From Pyricularia pennisetigena (lineage: Eukaryota > Ascomycota > Sordariomycetes > Magnaporthales > Pyriculariaceae), in assembly GCF_004337985.1 (NCBI RefSeq), contig NW_021940918.1, positions 682,001-746,000 of the forward strand: a DNA stretch of 64,000 nucleotides, given 5' to 3'. Positions within the stretch are counted from its first letter, which is position 1. Each line of letters starts with the position of its first letter. A program made the position numbers and the translations under genes. Below, piece after piece: positions 22,787-32,572 of the stretch. The notes beneath the pieces are model-generated. The model saw only the letters and a list, made by a program, of their open reading frames with translations. It made no database searches and was not told the DNA's origin.

Positions 22787-23572
22787 CTATGCTGTGCGGG
22801 AAAAAATAAACGAAATGCCTGACAGGATAGTAATTACCAAAGCAATACCAAGACACCACCCGAGATTTCCTCTTGTAACCTCTGAAATACCCAGAGCTTC
22901 AAATAAAAAAGGAACAGCAATTGCCGCCATCGCAGCAGCTACCAGAGGAACCGCAGCAAGGAGAAACACTATTGTTTCGATCAAAGCTCGCAGCACTGGC
23001 ATCGTTCGCAGGATAATAGAGCCGAAAAGAAATGGGACGATAAGGATAATACTTAAAGTCAGGATTCCAGCCAGAGAAATTGCGATGAAAGCACGAGTGG
23101 CACCTAAAATGGCCCAAAACAAGTCTATCTTCTGCAACATTGGGAACGGCACTGGAAATAGTTCCGATAAGCTCGATGGGAGACTGCGGCAGGGACGGTT
23201 ATGATCATTCAACTGGCAGATTTGGTCTGTTCCCAACGTGATTCTCAATGGTCCGCCGATTGTGATAGCATTTGAAAGGCCCGTAGCTTCACTGGCGAGT
23301 TCCGATACGCGGGTTGCAAACCGTGAAGCAATACTTTCGATATCAGGCGGGGCTTCAGTGGCAAGGCTAGTAGCGTCAGAAATGCGGTTTTTGATTTTTG
23401 ATCCTACGTCGTCTATATCAGAGTCAAAAAGTGGAGATTGGGGAGAGTGCAGCACTGACAACTCAACTGTGATCGTAGCTATTCCATTTTTTTGCATTTC
23501 CTTGGAAAGACTATAGCATAGAAAAGCTGCACTGGTAAGAAGAAAGGCCAACGTGATCAAAGCCCTTTTCAT
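22787..23572 (-). CDS. Four-helix membrane protein, possibly SUR7/PalI-like
   Basis: 261 aa from the ATG at 23572. A first hydrophobic helix (ALITLAFLLTSAAFLCYSL) is followed by a ~115-residue non-membrane segment with a Cys pair (DQICQLNDHNRPCRSLP), then three more helices (FWAILGATRAFIAISLAGIL, ALIETIVFLLAAVPLVAAAM, LGWCLGIALVITILSGISFI). One helix, an extracellular loop with cysteines, then three helices is the topology of fungal SUR7/PalI membrane-organising and pH-sensing proteins, but the family's signature motif is not obvious, so the assignment is by topology only. The frame is open further upstream to 23737 without an ATG. Divergent from the gene at 23892. Confidence 0.6.
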   Translation of the reverse strand: MKRALITLAFLLTSAAFLCYSLSKEMQKNGIATITVELSVLHSPQSPLFDSDIDDVGSKIKNRISDATSLATEAPPDIESIASRFATRVSELASEATGLSNAITIGGPLRITLGTDQICQLNDHNRPCRSLPSSLSELFPVPFPMLQKIDLFWAILGATRAFIAISLAGILTLSIILIVPFLFGSIILRTMPVLRALIETIVFLLAAVPLVAAAMAAIAVPFLFEALGISEVTRGNLGWCLGIALVITILSGISFIFSRTA

Positions 23573-23891
23573 TTTTGCTTTGGCGGTTTCCACTTTTCCC
23601 AGTATTGAAGTACACACGGTAGTCCACTTTATACAACAAGCCTGAAATACCCCGAAAACCGGTACCAGCCCCTTTCCAGGGTCCTGGCGGCTCCTTTGAA
23701 CATCTAATAACTGCTTCAGGGTGTTGATATTTTCCAAACCAAGTATGGCCCAACCCCAAATTTCCAGATGGAGCTACAGTACTGGGTGCTCGTTCGAGTT
23801 GGAAACCCAAAGACGTAGCTATACTGCGCTTTTACAAGCGATATTGTTCAAGCTAAGATTTTGGTCCCACTGGTTTAGGAACCACAGCAAA

Positions 23892-24416
23892 ATGTGGCCG
23901 AAAAATGGTATGCGCAGCAATTTGAGCTTGCTTTTGGAGGAGACTGAGTCGCAGCATAGTCGAGCTATAGACAAACCACTTCCCCTACCCCCTCTATCGC
24001 CAAGATACGAATCACCACGAGCCCCGCCACCCCTGGCCAACAGAACCTACCTGGATAATAGCTCAAAGCATAGGCCGATCACTTGGTCGGAGGACCAGAT
24101 TAACATTCTTCAGGAGGAAAATCGCAAATTAAGGCGCCAGATTCTTGCCCAAAAACGAGTTGAAAACGACAAGGATCGTATTATTTCTATGCTCAGACAG
24201 CACAACAGACAGGCTAACCAGGAGCTCAACCGCCAGAATGAAGCGATTTCAAGATTAGCAAACATGGCTGTATCTATACAGGGCTCTACAAAACCAGCAC
24301 TTGACAGGGCCGAGTCGTGTAGTTCTGGAAGCCTAGACTACAGCGCGGTTGACATCATACAGATTTACCATGATACAGCAGATATTGAGGCAAAAGGAGG
24401 GAAGAACTACATTTAA
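23892..24416 (+). CDS. Coiled-coil hypothetical protein
   Basis: 174 aa from the ATG at 23892; an earlier ATG at 23744 (MAQPQISRWS) would add 49 residues. A Pro-rich stretch (KPLPLPPLSPRYESPRAPPP) precedes a basic/charged helix (INILQEENRKLRRQILAQKR, then QANQELNRQNEAISRLAN), very likely a coiled coil. No membrane segment. Family unknown. Head-to-head with the membrane-protein gene 22787..23572, so a shared control region of roughly 170-320 bp is likely. Confidence 0.5.
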   Translation: MWPKNGMRSNLSLLLEETESQHSRAIDKPLPLPPLSPRYESPRAPPPLANRTYLDNSSKHRPITWSEDQINILQEENRKLRRQILAQKRVENDKDRIISMLRQHNRQANQELNRQNEAISRLANMAVSIQGSTKPALDRAESCSSGSLDYSAVDIIQIYHDTADIEAKGGKNYI

Positions 24417-24924
24417 TGTGTGTCTTTTGTTTCTACTGTCTCAAATATTGCAGTAATCCAATTTGCATGGGAAGCGAGGCTGTATTCATGGCTTCTTACA
24501 AGTAGCAAGAGGTATCGGGAATGCATTTCATATTTCACATTCTGAAGCTCTAGATATATGGTGAGATCAACTATTGAGGTTTCCAAATGCAAACGTCTGA
24601 ATGCGTAGGACTGCTAGACTTCATCGCCAATGGCTGGATAGACGGGGCTGTAGTACTTTCCATTCCATTGATTTAGCAGTTGAGTGACGAAACCATTGGG
24701 ACATAGCGAGAATTTTTGTACGGGATGGTCAAATTCCATTCGCAGCAGCGAGGTGAATTGAAACCGGGTTCAAGTTGTGCATGTGCCTACTGCTCCGGCG
24801 GAATAGCGGGCAAAAAGCCGGAATAGCAAGCACCATAACCTAGATGGCAGTCCTTGCTCCAGAGAACTTGACAATGAGAGTAAATTTATCCATTCAACTG
24901 GCTACGCATTACTTGGAGGGCCGA
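24417..24924. other. Intergenic up to IR1 right arm
   Basis: No gene. The last ~70 bp (TCTCATTGTCAAG in reverse complement) resemble the flank at 19280, so a weaker relationship continues past the arm. Confidence 0.4.
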
Positions 24925-25292
24925 AAACAACGTTGGCTGTGTGTGATGTGTGGAGCAGAGTAGAAGCTTAACCAATTATATTGCAGGGGAAAGTCTAGGT
25001 GACTAGTTCCAACACGCTACAATGCATAATGTGATACCAAACTGTCGGGTTTGTCTCCGCTTTTTCAGCACACCGATGGTGATTTCCCCGCTTGAGGCAA
25101 TACTACTGTGATCAGGTCGTTTATTTTTGTTGCCCAGGCCCTGGGGACAGGCCGAATTGCCAGAGGGATTTTGAACCTGGATCCTGGCAACCAAGGGATT
25201 GCCAAATTTGGAGATATTAATAAATCCGCCAACATCTATCCAATTTGGGTTGTCCGGATTTGCACCGACTTCAATTGCAAATCGTTGACGAT

Positions 25293-26084
25293 ATGGATCG
25301 ACTTCCCCCGGAGCTCGTTATTAAAATTGCCACTTTTTTATCACTGGGTACCCTGCGGAACTTGCGTCTAACGTCCTCATGGCTAGCAAATATTACCCTC
25401 CCTGTATTTGCCCACACTATAGGGGTTCTTGCCACAGTTGATTGCGTAAAAGACTTACAGGTTTTTTTAACCAACACTGCAATCGCCAACAATGTAAAAA
25501 CGCTGAAAATATACCACGCAATTTGGCCGAAATGCCAACGTAACCAATGGGCAACGCATCCACTTTTGTCTGGCGGAGAACGCAAAGGCGCACTCCGCTG
25601 GGACGATCCTGCCGTCGAAAACGCATATTGCACGTACAGTAGTGTTGGCATATTACGGCCTACGGTGGAGGGTTTTAGAGATATTTTCACCGCGCTGCCA
25701 GCACTAAATTGCATTACCATCGAGCATATTAAAAAACTGAAACGAGAAAAAAACACAAAATATACCCGTTTAGTGAAAAATATTTGGTTGCAACCACATT
25801 TTGCAGACGCCGTAGATGCCACCGTGGAAATTGTCTTTAGGGCGTTGGCACAACGGGGCGGAACAACCATGTTACAAGTAAACGGCAAATTTATTGGAAA
25901 TATCCAGCATTGCGTTCCTTTGCCCGCTGTATTAATTTTGGTTATCGGTTTTTTAAACACGGAAAATCCTCAACATATTAGGGCTTTTTTGGATCTTTTC
26001 CCTAAGTTGAAATCTTTGTCGTTAAAAATGACAGACGACCAAACCCAATCGCAATCTAAGGATGGGGTGTGTTTCCAATGTTAA
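25293..26084 (+). CDS. F-box-like protein, IR1 right copy
   Basis: 263 aa from the ATG at 25293; MDRLPPELVIKIATFLSLGT gives the F-box start. Compared with 12661..13452 it has Ile/Thr, Val/Ile, Lys/Ile and Phe/Leu differences. No stop or frameshift, so both copies could be expressed. Presumed role as for the left copy: Skp1-binding adaptor, by family logic only. Confidence 0.7.
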   Translation: MDRLPPELVIKIATFLSLGTLRNLRLTSSWLANITLPVFAHTIGVLATVDCVKDLQVFLTNTAIANNVKTLKIYHAIWPKCQRNQWATHPLLSGGERKGALRWDDPAVENAYCTYSSVGILRPTVEGFRDIFTALPALNCITIEHIKKLKREKNTKYTRLVKNIWLQPHFADAVDATVEIVFRALAQRGGTTMLQVNGKFIGNIQHCVPLPAVLILVIGFLNTENPQHIRAFLDLFPKLKSLSLKMTDDQTQSQSKDGVCFQC

Positions 26085-26414
26085 AAATGGCGACTTTGCA
26101 AAATTGCCAGGTTTCGGGACATTTTAACGGACTTTATCGTAAAGAGCGGATCCCGGCTCCAGGTATACACCTCCGCCGTTACGCTGGTCGCGGGCGTTTG
26201 ACGGTTTATCGAAACTGCCTTCCCCAACACCAATTGGTATATTAAATAGAATTTTATATTTTCCTTCAACCAGGACTGTGGTCGCTATTTATATATAATT
26301 GAACAAATGTTGGGATAAAAAATACTATTTAATATTCAATTGGGCGGTTCGTCTGAAAATAAATCCGATTCCAAATTTTCTTTTACTTCTGGTATAACTT
26401 TTCCTCAGCCTATT

Positions 26415-27365
26415 ATGAACTCATCACACCACGACATGACTTTGTTCGCCAGTTGGGTGAAATACCAGCATTATGTCCAAACCAGCAATCCGAACGCACC
26501 ACGTATATTGTCCTCACAGGAAATCGCCCTCGCTGGCGAATTAGCCAACAATTTTGACTTTACAAATGTTTTCCGTCAACGTCTCGAGCTTGGACGCTGT
26601 TTTTATACTACGGTTAAACAAAACTTAATGGCCATTCTTCAAATCTGGGATGCTATTATTAATGAAAAAGTTTTGTTCGACAGCTCAGGCATTTGTATTT
26701 CGGATCCGGATATCCAAAAAGCGTTTATTTTCTATACAGATATGATTCCCAACCGGATAAATATCGGATCCTTAGGACCACAGACGTTTATAGTTCCGCG
26801 GCTTAAGACATGCCCCGCAAGCTTGGAACCGCCCTACGCGCACGGCCATACTTTCGCAAATGTAACGGAGCTACAAACGCAGGCTGTGCAGCCTAGCAAT
26901 GAGATATACGCAGAGGCTTTCGCCTTGTCGGAGTTCGAAAACACCAATATTGGCGGATTTGAAAACAACGAAAATGAAAAGGAATTCGACATCGCGGACA
27001 GCGAGGATAGCGAAGAGGAGGAGGGTTGGGAGGATGAAAATGAATATACAGATGACGACGAATACGATAACAACGATGACGGGAGTGATGGTGATTACGA
27101 AGAGATAAACGAAAAAGGAGATATGTCCCGGGTATATGGCCAGTCCCAGAAATTTACCGAAGGCTGGGGGGACTCTTTTTCGGAACTTATCAAACTGGAC
27201 ATGGATTTGGTAAACAACACCCAGGAGCTCGACGGGGGAGCGGAACCGCTTCGGAAGATCCTAACCCCTGCCGCCTCTAGGAAGTCCGTGAAACGTGGGT
27301 TTGCAGGTATCGAGGGAGGTGAGAATGGGACACAAAGCAAGAAGTCAAGGAAGCAACAGAAGTAA
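26415..27365 (+). CDS. Acidic hypothetical protein, IR1 right copy
   Basis: 316 aa from the ATG at 26415. Same architecture as 11380..12330: globular N-terminal half, Asp/Glu-rich middle (SEEEEGWEDENEYTDDDEYD), basic Lys-rich end. Substitutions seen: Asp/Asn, Cys/Tyr, Ser/Asn, Val/Ala, Asn/Asp, Ser/Phe. Two of these (Asp to Asn, Cys to Tyr) are CpA-to-TpA on the other strand. The reading frame is intact. Confidence 0.65.
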   Translation: MNSSHHDMTLFASWVKYQHYVQTSNPNAPRILSSQEIALAGELANNFDFTNVFRQRLELGRCFYTTVKQNLMAILQIWDAIINEKVLFDSSGICISDPDIQKAFIFYTDMIPNRINIGSLGPQTFIVPRLKTCPASLEPPYAHGHTFANVTELQTQAVQPSNEIYAEAFALSEFENTNIGGFENNENEKEFDIADSEDSEEEEGWEDENEYTDDDEYDNNDDGSDGDYEEINEKGDMSRVYGQSQKFTEGWGDSFSELIKLDMDLVNNTQELDGGAEPLRKILTPAASRKSVKRGFAGIEGGENGTQSKKSRKQQK

Positions 27366-27400
27366 CAAGGAAACGGGAGAAAATGAGGAGGTATACGCTT

Positions 27401-27862
27401 GTTTCTTTTTGTTCTTAGATTTGTGCTTTCGGCTCTTTTGCTTTATTAGTGCGTATTCTTTTCACAATCATTTAGCAACTGACATCGGAACTATCGTAAA
27501 ATTACAGGATGAGACTATATATCCACGCAACCGTAACTTGACACCCGAAATAAATTCGTTTTTCTAAGTGACTACGCTATTTGCCATTAGAAGCCCCCTG
27601 TCCAGTAGTTGTTTCCTAAACTTGCTCCAATGCTAGAAGGAATAGGGTTTCCACACAATCTTTACTTCCGCAAAGTCAACGCACACACTTTTCGAACACT
27701 TAGGATAAAGTGGCAATTATGCGAAACCCCAACAAAATTCCCTGCACTGCATAGCTGGCCTAGTCCCTTTTAATATGGGAGATTATCGTAGGTTCACTGT
27801 GCGTTCTGGAGCAAAATCTTCACGAAAGTCTCTACTTGCTTCAACTCCACAACTTCTCGGTG
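27401..27862. other. Intergenic, no gene seen
   Basis: Only the 3' flank of the acidic-protein gene; no feature recognised. Confidence 0.4.
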
Positions 27863-28108
27863 TTAACAAAGATAGCAAAGTAGGAAATTGAGGCCACACT
27901 TACGGTCATATCTAGAATTTGCGCGCTCATACTTCTCGCGCCAGTACTTATACTCCTTATTTCTCATAAGCCTGCGGGCCTTGCAAAGGCTGTAAGATAC
28001 ACTTTTTGACTTTTTATCGAATTTTCTTCGTTTGATCAATCTCGAGAGCTCCCATCCAGACCTGACTGACGTAACAATGGCAGCAATGGCAAAGATTGGT
28101 GAAGCCAT
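27863..28108 (-). CDS. Small basic hypothetical protein, possibly first exon
   Basis: 81 aa from the ATG at 28108: MASPIFAIAAIVTSVRSGWE, then a strongly basic helix (LIKRRKFDKKSKSV, KEYKYWREKYERANSRYDRK). A GTAAGT occurs at the Arg after RYD, so the frame may be spliced on rather than ending at 27863. No family recognised. The hydrophobic N-terminus followed by a basic helix could be a membrane anchor or a targeting peptide; uncertain. Confidence 0.4.
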   Translation of the reverse strand: MASPIFAIAAIVTSVRSGWELSRLIKRRKFDKKSKSVSYSLCKARRLMRNKEYKYWREKYERANSRYDRKCGLNFLLCYLC

Positions 28109-28410
28109 GGGTTATGGCGATATTTCACAATGTCCCACCATGTCACCACCTACATTTATTTAACCTAGTTTCAAGCGTCCCAAAACCGGGTTCAAGGGGC
28201 CAAGTAGGCTCGCAGTAAATTCCAAGAATCAATTGCTTAGTAATGACTGTGGACGGTGGGGTTTACAGTGCTTGTAGGTGCGTACAAGCTTTGCTAAAGT
28301 GATGAGTCAGCTACTGGTTTTTGTTGGTTTGACCCAATTTGCAAGATACTTCTTTTCTCGTGTACGTCCCACTCGGCCGGATTTTGGTAGCTGTCCTGCA
28401 TCCTGTACCC

Positions 28411-28664
28411 TGGACACTGGGTTCAACCACATGGTTTGAACCCTGGGCTCAGCCGCAAAGTTTGAACACTGGGTTCAACCACATGGCTTGAGCACTGGGT
28501 TCAGCCGCATAGTTTGAACACTGGGTTCAACCATATGAACACTGGGCTAACACTGTATAGTTTGAACACTGGGCTCAGCCGCATAGTTTGAACACTGGGT
28601 TCAACCACAGGATTTAAGCACTGGGCTCAGCCGCATAGTTTGAACACTGGGCTCATTCTCATTG
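28411..28664. repeat. 26-bp minisatellite, about ten units
   Basis: Units read TTTGAACACTGGGTTCAACC plus ACATGG, or with GGGCTCAGCCGCATAG as the second half. The two variants tend to alternate, giving a 52-bp higher-order unit; two units are 24 bp. The core TTGAACACTGGGTTCAA is itself a palindrome with 6-bp arms and a 5-nt centre. The flank (CTG-CCTG-ATCCTG...GGACAC) recurs after the array at about 28717. Confidence 0.9.
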
Positions 28665-28925
28665 TTCGAACACAAAGCAACCTGTGCAGGGCTTACAATG
28701 CCATAATCCTAGTCGCTGCCCTGTATCCTGGACACCGGATTCAACCACGCATATTATGTGAACTCCAATAGGAGGAAATTCGCACAGGAGGTGTCGTTTC
28801 TCATAACTGCCATGTACTATCACTAAAATCATACTTATAGCAAAACAAACTGTATTGTTGACTATTTTCTGGCACATTTTTTTAAAAGCTTTCAGTCAAA
28901 AATAACAGTGTTCAATTTCTCCAAC

Positions 28926-29208
28926 ATGGAGTCCTACGAAACCTACAAAGACAACGCCCTTGACGGTGATGTTGAAGGACAATATTATCAATGGACTTCT
29001 GTAAATTCCCATCGATGCAGTAAGTTAGCGGCTATGTTTTGATTGCAAAAACCTACCCACCCAGGATACTAACAAAGGAGTTACAGTTATTATTGGTGGA
29101 GGTGATCTGATTGGCCTATTGCTTCTGATAGCGTGCATGACCTGGATAATAATGGCGCTGCTTTTTGTTCTGGTTTTTCTGGATTTAGAGAAAGCTTGGC
29201 TGCCGTGA
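28926..29208 (+). CDS. Small single-helix membrane protein, two exons
   Basis: join(28926..29019, 29087..29208) gives 71 aa. The 67-nt intron is textbook: GTAAGT donor, GGATACTAACAAAG branch site and TTACAG acceptor. The protein begins MESYETYKDNALDGDVEGQY, a short acidic cytoplasmic-type head, followed by one long hydrophobic segment (LIGLLLLIACMTWIIMALLF and on) and a short end DLEKAWLP. No family recognised. The intron quality is the main evidence for a real gene. Confidence 0.6.
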
Positions 29209-29811
29209 CTGAAATTTACGGTAGTTGGGTACAGCAGTAGAGCATCAGCCAAAACAGATTTTCTATGTCGTCATGTGTGGATCTTCAATTGCCTGTGCCA
29301 GCTTCGAGCACCTACTACGCAGCGAATTCTTTTCTGCTAAAAACTAGTACTAAATTCGGGAATTATCGTACTGTACAAATTGATAAATACCCTCGGAATA
29401 TGGCATATTAGTCAGCCGAAACGGTTGTTTCTGTGGGCCGTACTATGGATGCCCGTGAGAAAGCAAGGGAACGTATGATCGATCACATAACCCTGAAATC
29501 TTTATTTAGATCGAGTCCGACTCAACTTGCCCTCAAAAAAGCTACATGATAGAACATGGAACACTTTATTACCCGTGTCTACTCAGAGGTGCAACTTTTA
29601 GCCCGTTGATAATTTCAAAATCTAATCAGACCTTAGGAGCCAGAATCCAGGCCATGGGCTGTGAAGCTTTCTTCGAAAGCCTGGTTTCAGGGTGCTTCCA
29701 GTATAAAAGCAGCTCTCTTGCCGGACAGAGATCGACACGACAACGGTAAGCACATCAGCTGCTGCTACGAATCATACTTGTGTAAATTCATCAAAGCATC
29801 GTTCCCCAGCC
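29209..29811. other. Intergenic
   Basis: A 36-codon frame at about 29442 (MDAREKARERMIDHI) is the only thing noted; too short to support. Confidence 0.4.
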
Positions 29812-30638
29812 ATGTCTTCAAGTATTTGCAAACAGCACCCAATCAGCTGTGAGTTTGGAAAGAAGCGAGCCGAATGTAACATGCGTATCAAGGGTATATA
29901 TGAATTTTGTGCTCGCCTTGTCCATCAGAATTCAATGGCTCTCTTCATGCAGAAGCTCGAGTCTGTAATCGAACCCTGGTCTATCCTCCTCGGTCAGACA
30001 AGGCTATCGTGTGAGACTCCCAGCTCAGATCCAAGGGTTTTCAGCGTTTTGAAAGTCTTGGATGCTGTGATTGCAAATGGGGATGATAGACTACTGTCCA
30101 GACTTGCGCAGGCGCATCTGGCTCGAGTGTTGGACATACTGGAGGCCCGTGTTGCTATGGAAAGACAAAACGGCCATCTTCACCGTCGAAATGGCTATCG
30201 AAACGCAAGTATTGTGCTCGATATATACATGAGTGCTCAGGACGTGGTATTACCCCGGCGAACCCTGATCGAACGCAAACGGGTGGCAAAGCGATGGAGC
30301 GAGCTGGCTGGAGCCTGGCCGCTTTTTCTTTTGGTATACTCTGAAGAAGCAGAGGAAATCATGTTCGTTTATTGCAACTTTAATTTACAGACATAAAAAC
30401 TGCTAACTACAAGAACAGACAGCACCGTAATCTACCTGATAACGCCATGATTCGCCTCATCGCCTCGAGGGTTTTCGCGGAGTCGCCATCACAATTGTTT
30501 GAAACATGTGAATATTGGACACAAGCTGTGGAGGCCGCAGTCGTTGCAAACCGACCGATCGACAATAGAGTCATGGGTAATTTTCGTAGATGTCAGACTG
30601 ACGTTAAACAGGATACGGACACTACTATGATAGAGTAA
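29812..30638 (+). CDS. Hypothetical helical protein, two exons
   Basis: join(29812..30366, 30414..30638) gives 259 aa. The proposed 47-nt intron ends CTGCTAACTACAAG, with a good branch site; the donor GTTTAT is unusual. It joins EEAEEIMF to NRQHRNLPDNAMIRLIASRV in frame, otherwise two separate frames end and begin here. The protein is helix-rich with no signal peptide or membrane segment; LLSRLAQAHLARVLDILEAR and SRVFAESPSQLFETCEYW are notable. I do not recognise the family. Confidence 0.5.
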
Positions 30639-31126
30639 TTTTAGAGTAGTTTTGATGCAATTTTAGTTTTCCAGCATGAATCCTGGGTTGAGGCTCATTA
30701 CGTACCGAGACGCGGCGCTGGGAGCGTGTCGCGCAGTAGTACCGCGTGAACAATCCAATGCGATGGATTTTAGCGCCTTGATACAACCTGTTCGATCCAT
30801 CTTGCGTATTCTCTTTCAGTCATTCCTTTTATCTACAGTCAATAAAGCTTAGTAAAGTCGGCTTCGGGAATTGGCTGTCACCAGAAACGCGGGCGCTTAG
30901 AATTGCCGCAAGCTCTTGGCCCACCTTTTTTTAGCGTGAAGGTGTCACCTGGAACGTGGCAGCGCAGTAGCAGCCTGAAGATTGGATAGAGACCAGGTTC
31001 CTGGCAACACTGCTTGTTTCTGAAATACACAATCGGCACCAAATAGCACGGAATTAAAATATTAGCATGCGCACATTGGTTTTTTTAGACTGTGGTGAAA
31101 TTCTCAGATAACCACATATTTCTACT
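30639..31126. other. Intergenic with short local repeats
   Basis: GGAGCGTGTCGCGCAGTAGT (about 30720) and GAACGTGGCAGCGCAGTAGC (about 30953) are similar blocks 230 bp apart, each followed by CGTGAA/CTGAAG. No gene. Confidence 0.35.
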
Positions 31127-31893
31127 ATGGAGCACGGCTTCTCTTGTCCCCAAGGCGGTCAATTTTACGTCTGTGAAAATAATACCACTGAATTCATAGG
31201 CTGTTGTACCATTAATCCCTGTGACGGAAGCGGAATATGCCCGAAAGCAAACCTCACCAAAGCAAGCTTCGCTGCGGCTTCATTCGAGAACATCCCGTCT
31301 CAGAACTGTTCGGATCAGAAAGGCGTCGATGTGTGGTGGACATGTAAAGAAACCACTCTCCCCTTTCTAGGGTGCTGTTCTAGCAACCCATGCTCATCTG
31401 GAGCCTGTGCCGCCAGCGACCTTATCCCTGCACGCCTCAGCGACAATAGAACCAGGGCTTCCGTATTCCTCAGCGCCACTACAAATGTTACACCTTCAGC
31501 TATAGCCTTACCCAGCAATCTACCGCCAGTCTCTGTCGAATCCATTCCTGCTCACAGCATCCAGGCCGCTGTAATTGCCGCTATAGTCGTCAGTGCAGTC
31601 GCCCTGATCGTTAGCATCCTGGCAATAATCTGGATCCAGTGCATCAAGAAAGCCAAACATGGCGATTTATCGTCATTGCAAAACTATCAAACTCCTTCAG
31701 GTACGTTGTTTCGGCGACTAAGATTGTCTCGCAAATGGTTCTGATACTATAGGTCGTAGGAGTTGTCGAACTTCCCCCTACCAACCACTATCCTGGGAGT
31801 CAGTGGGCATATCCTAATCTACCAAGCCAACTTGATCAGCAGCAGCGTCGGGCTAGTTGGAAGCCATACCGACCAGGTGTAAGAATTGCATAA
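31127..31893 (+). CDS. Cys-rich single-pass membrane protein, two exons
   Basis: join(31127..31700, 31760..31893) gives 235 aa; the 59-nt intron (GTACGT...CGTAG) is in phase and replaces a premature end by ELPPTNHYPGSQWAYPNLPS. Two internal repeats share F-x-G-C-C-x-x-N-P-C (FIGCCTINPC at ~23, FLGCCSSNPC at ~82), each preceded by a W/Y-x-C and followed by C and L-x-x-A. A membrane helix lies at ~147-171 (AAVIAAIVVSAVALIVSILA) with a basic KKAKH stop-transfer. There is no N-terminal signal peptide. I know this layout from unnamed fungal surface proteins; function unknown. Confidence 0.75.
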
Positions 31894-32572
31894 GGATGAG
31901 GGCCTATAAAGACTTTTGTACACTCAGGGTCACTACTATTGTTTCCAGACTCATTTTGGCTGGGTGGACTCCCGATAGGAGCAGAACAATTGTATCGCGG
32001 GTAGGCGCAGGAACCATTTTGGGGTTTTCCAAGGCAGCAAGCCAATTTTGAAATCCACATGTTACGAGAGGCGCCAAAGCAGCTGATTTAAAATAGATTT
32101 TGAAATCAAACTAGATTAGTTACAGCGATATAAACGCTATTGCGACCAACTGTCACGCTGTGCCTTCAAGCTTTTAATTCATGGTAAATAAATGTGGGAC
32201 GGATTCTTTTTGTAGTAAAATTGTGACAAGCCCGATCCTTTATATCTCTCTTATACGAAGCTTCGGCTTTCAAAATGTGCACCCTTAGTGATCTGCTCCC
32301 GCTACAATTGGTTGGAGATTTGATTTTATATTTCTACGCTACGAAAGCCCCAAAACTGTTGAAGGAGTTGGTATACTTGCTGTTGAAAAAAAGAAAATAA
32401 AGGAAGTGTTTATGTCGGAAGACAATTTTGAGGAAGGATAGTCCTTGCTGATGCAAGGGGCATGCCATACACCCATGCCACCATCGAAGGGTGAACGCCA
32501 ATTTCTTTCTCTGGTTATAGCTTGATCACATACAGTAAATTCCCAAAATGACATCAATGAGATTAAGGACTC
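31894..32572. other. Intergenic, one tiny ORF
   Basis: A 41-aa frame at 32275..32400 (MCTLSDLLPLQLVGDLILYF, Lys-rich end) looks protein-like but has no other support. Confidence 0.35.

Larger units (their letters stand above)
24925..27400. repeat. IR1 right arm (inverted duplicate of 11345-13826)
   Basis: Mirror copy of the left arm, with gene order and ORF lengths preserved. The two arms point away from each other and enclose about 11.1 kb. Differences seen are mostly C-to-T or G-to-A between the arms, spread over both. Confidence 0.9.

Noticed and set aside
28416..28432. tRNA B-box resemblance (GGTTCAA) in the minisatellite and at about 13569 and 22581
   Set aside because: No matching A-box, acceptor stem or cloverleaf could be formed.
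28411..28664. CRISPR-like array
   Set aside because: Units are contiguous with no unique spacers, and the setting is eukaryotic; it is a minisatellite.
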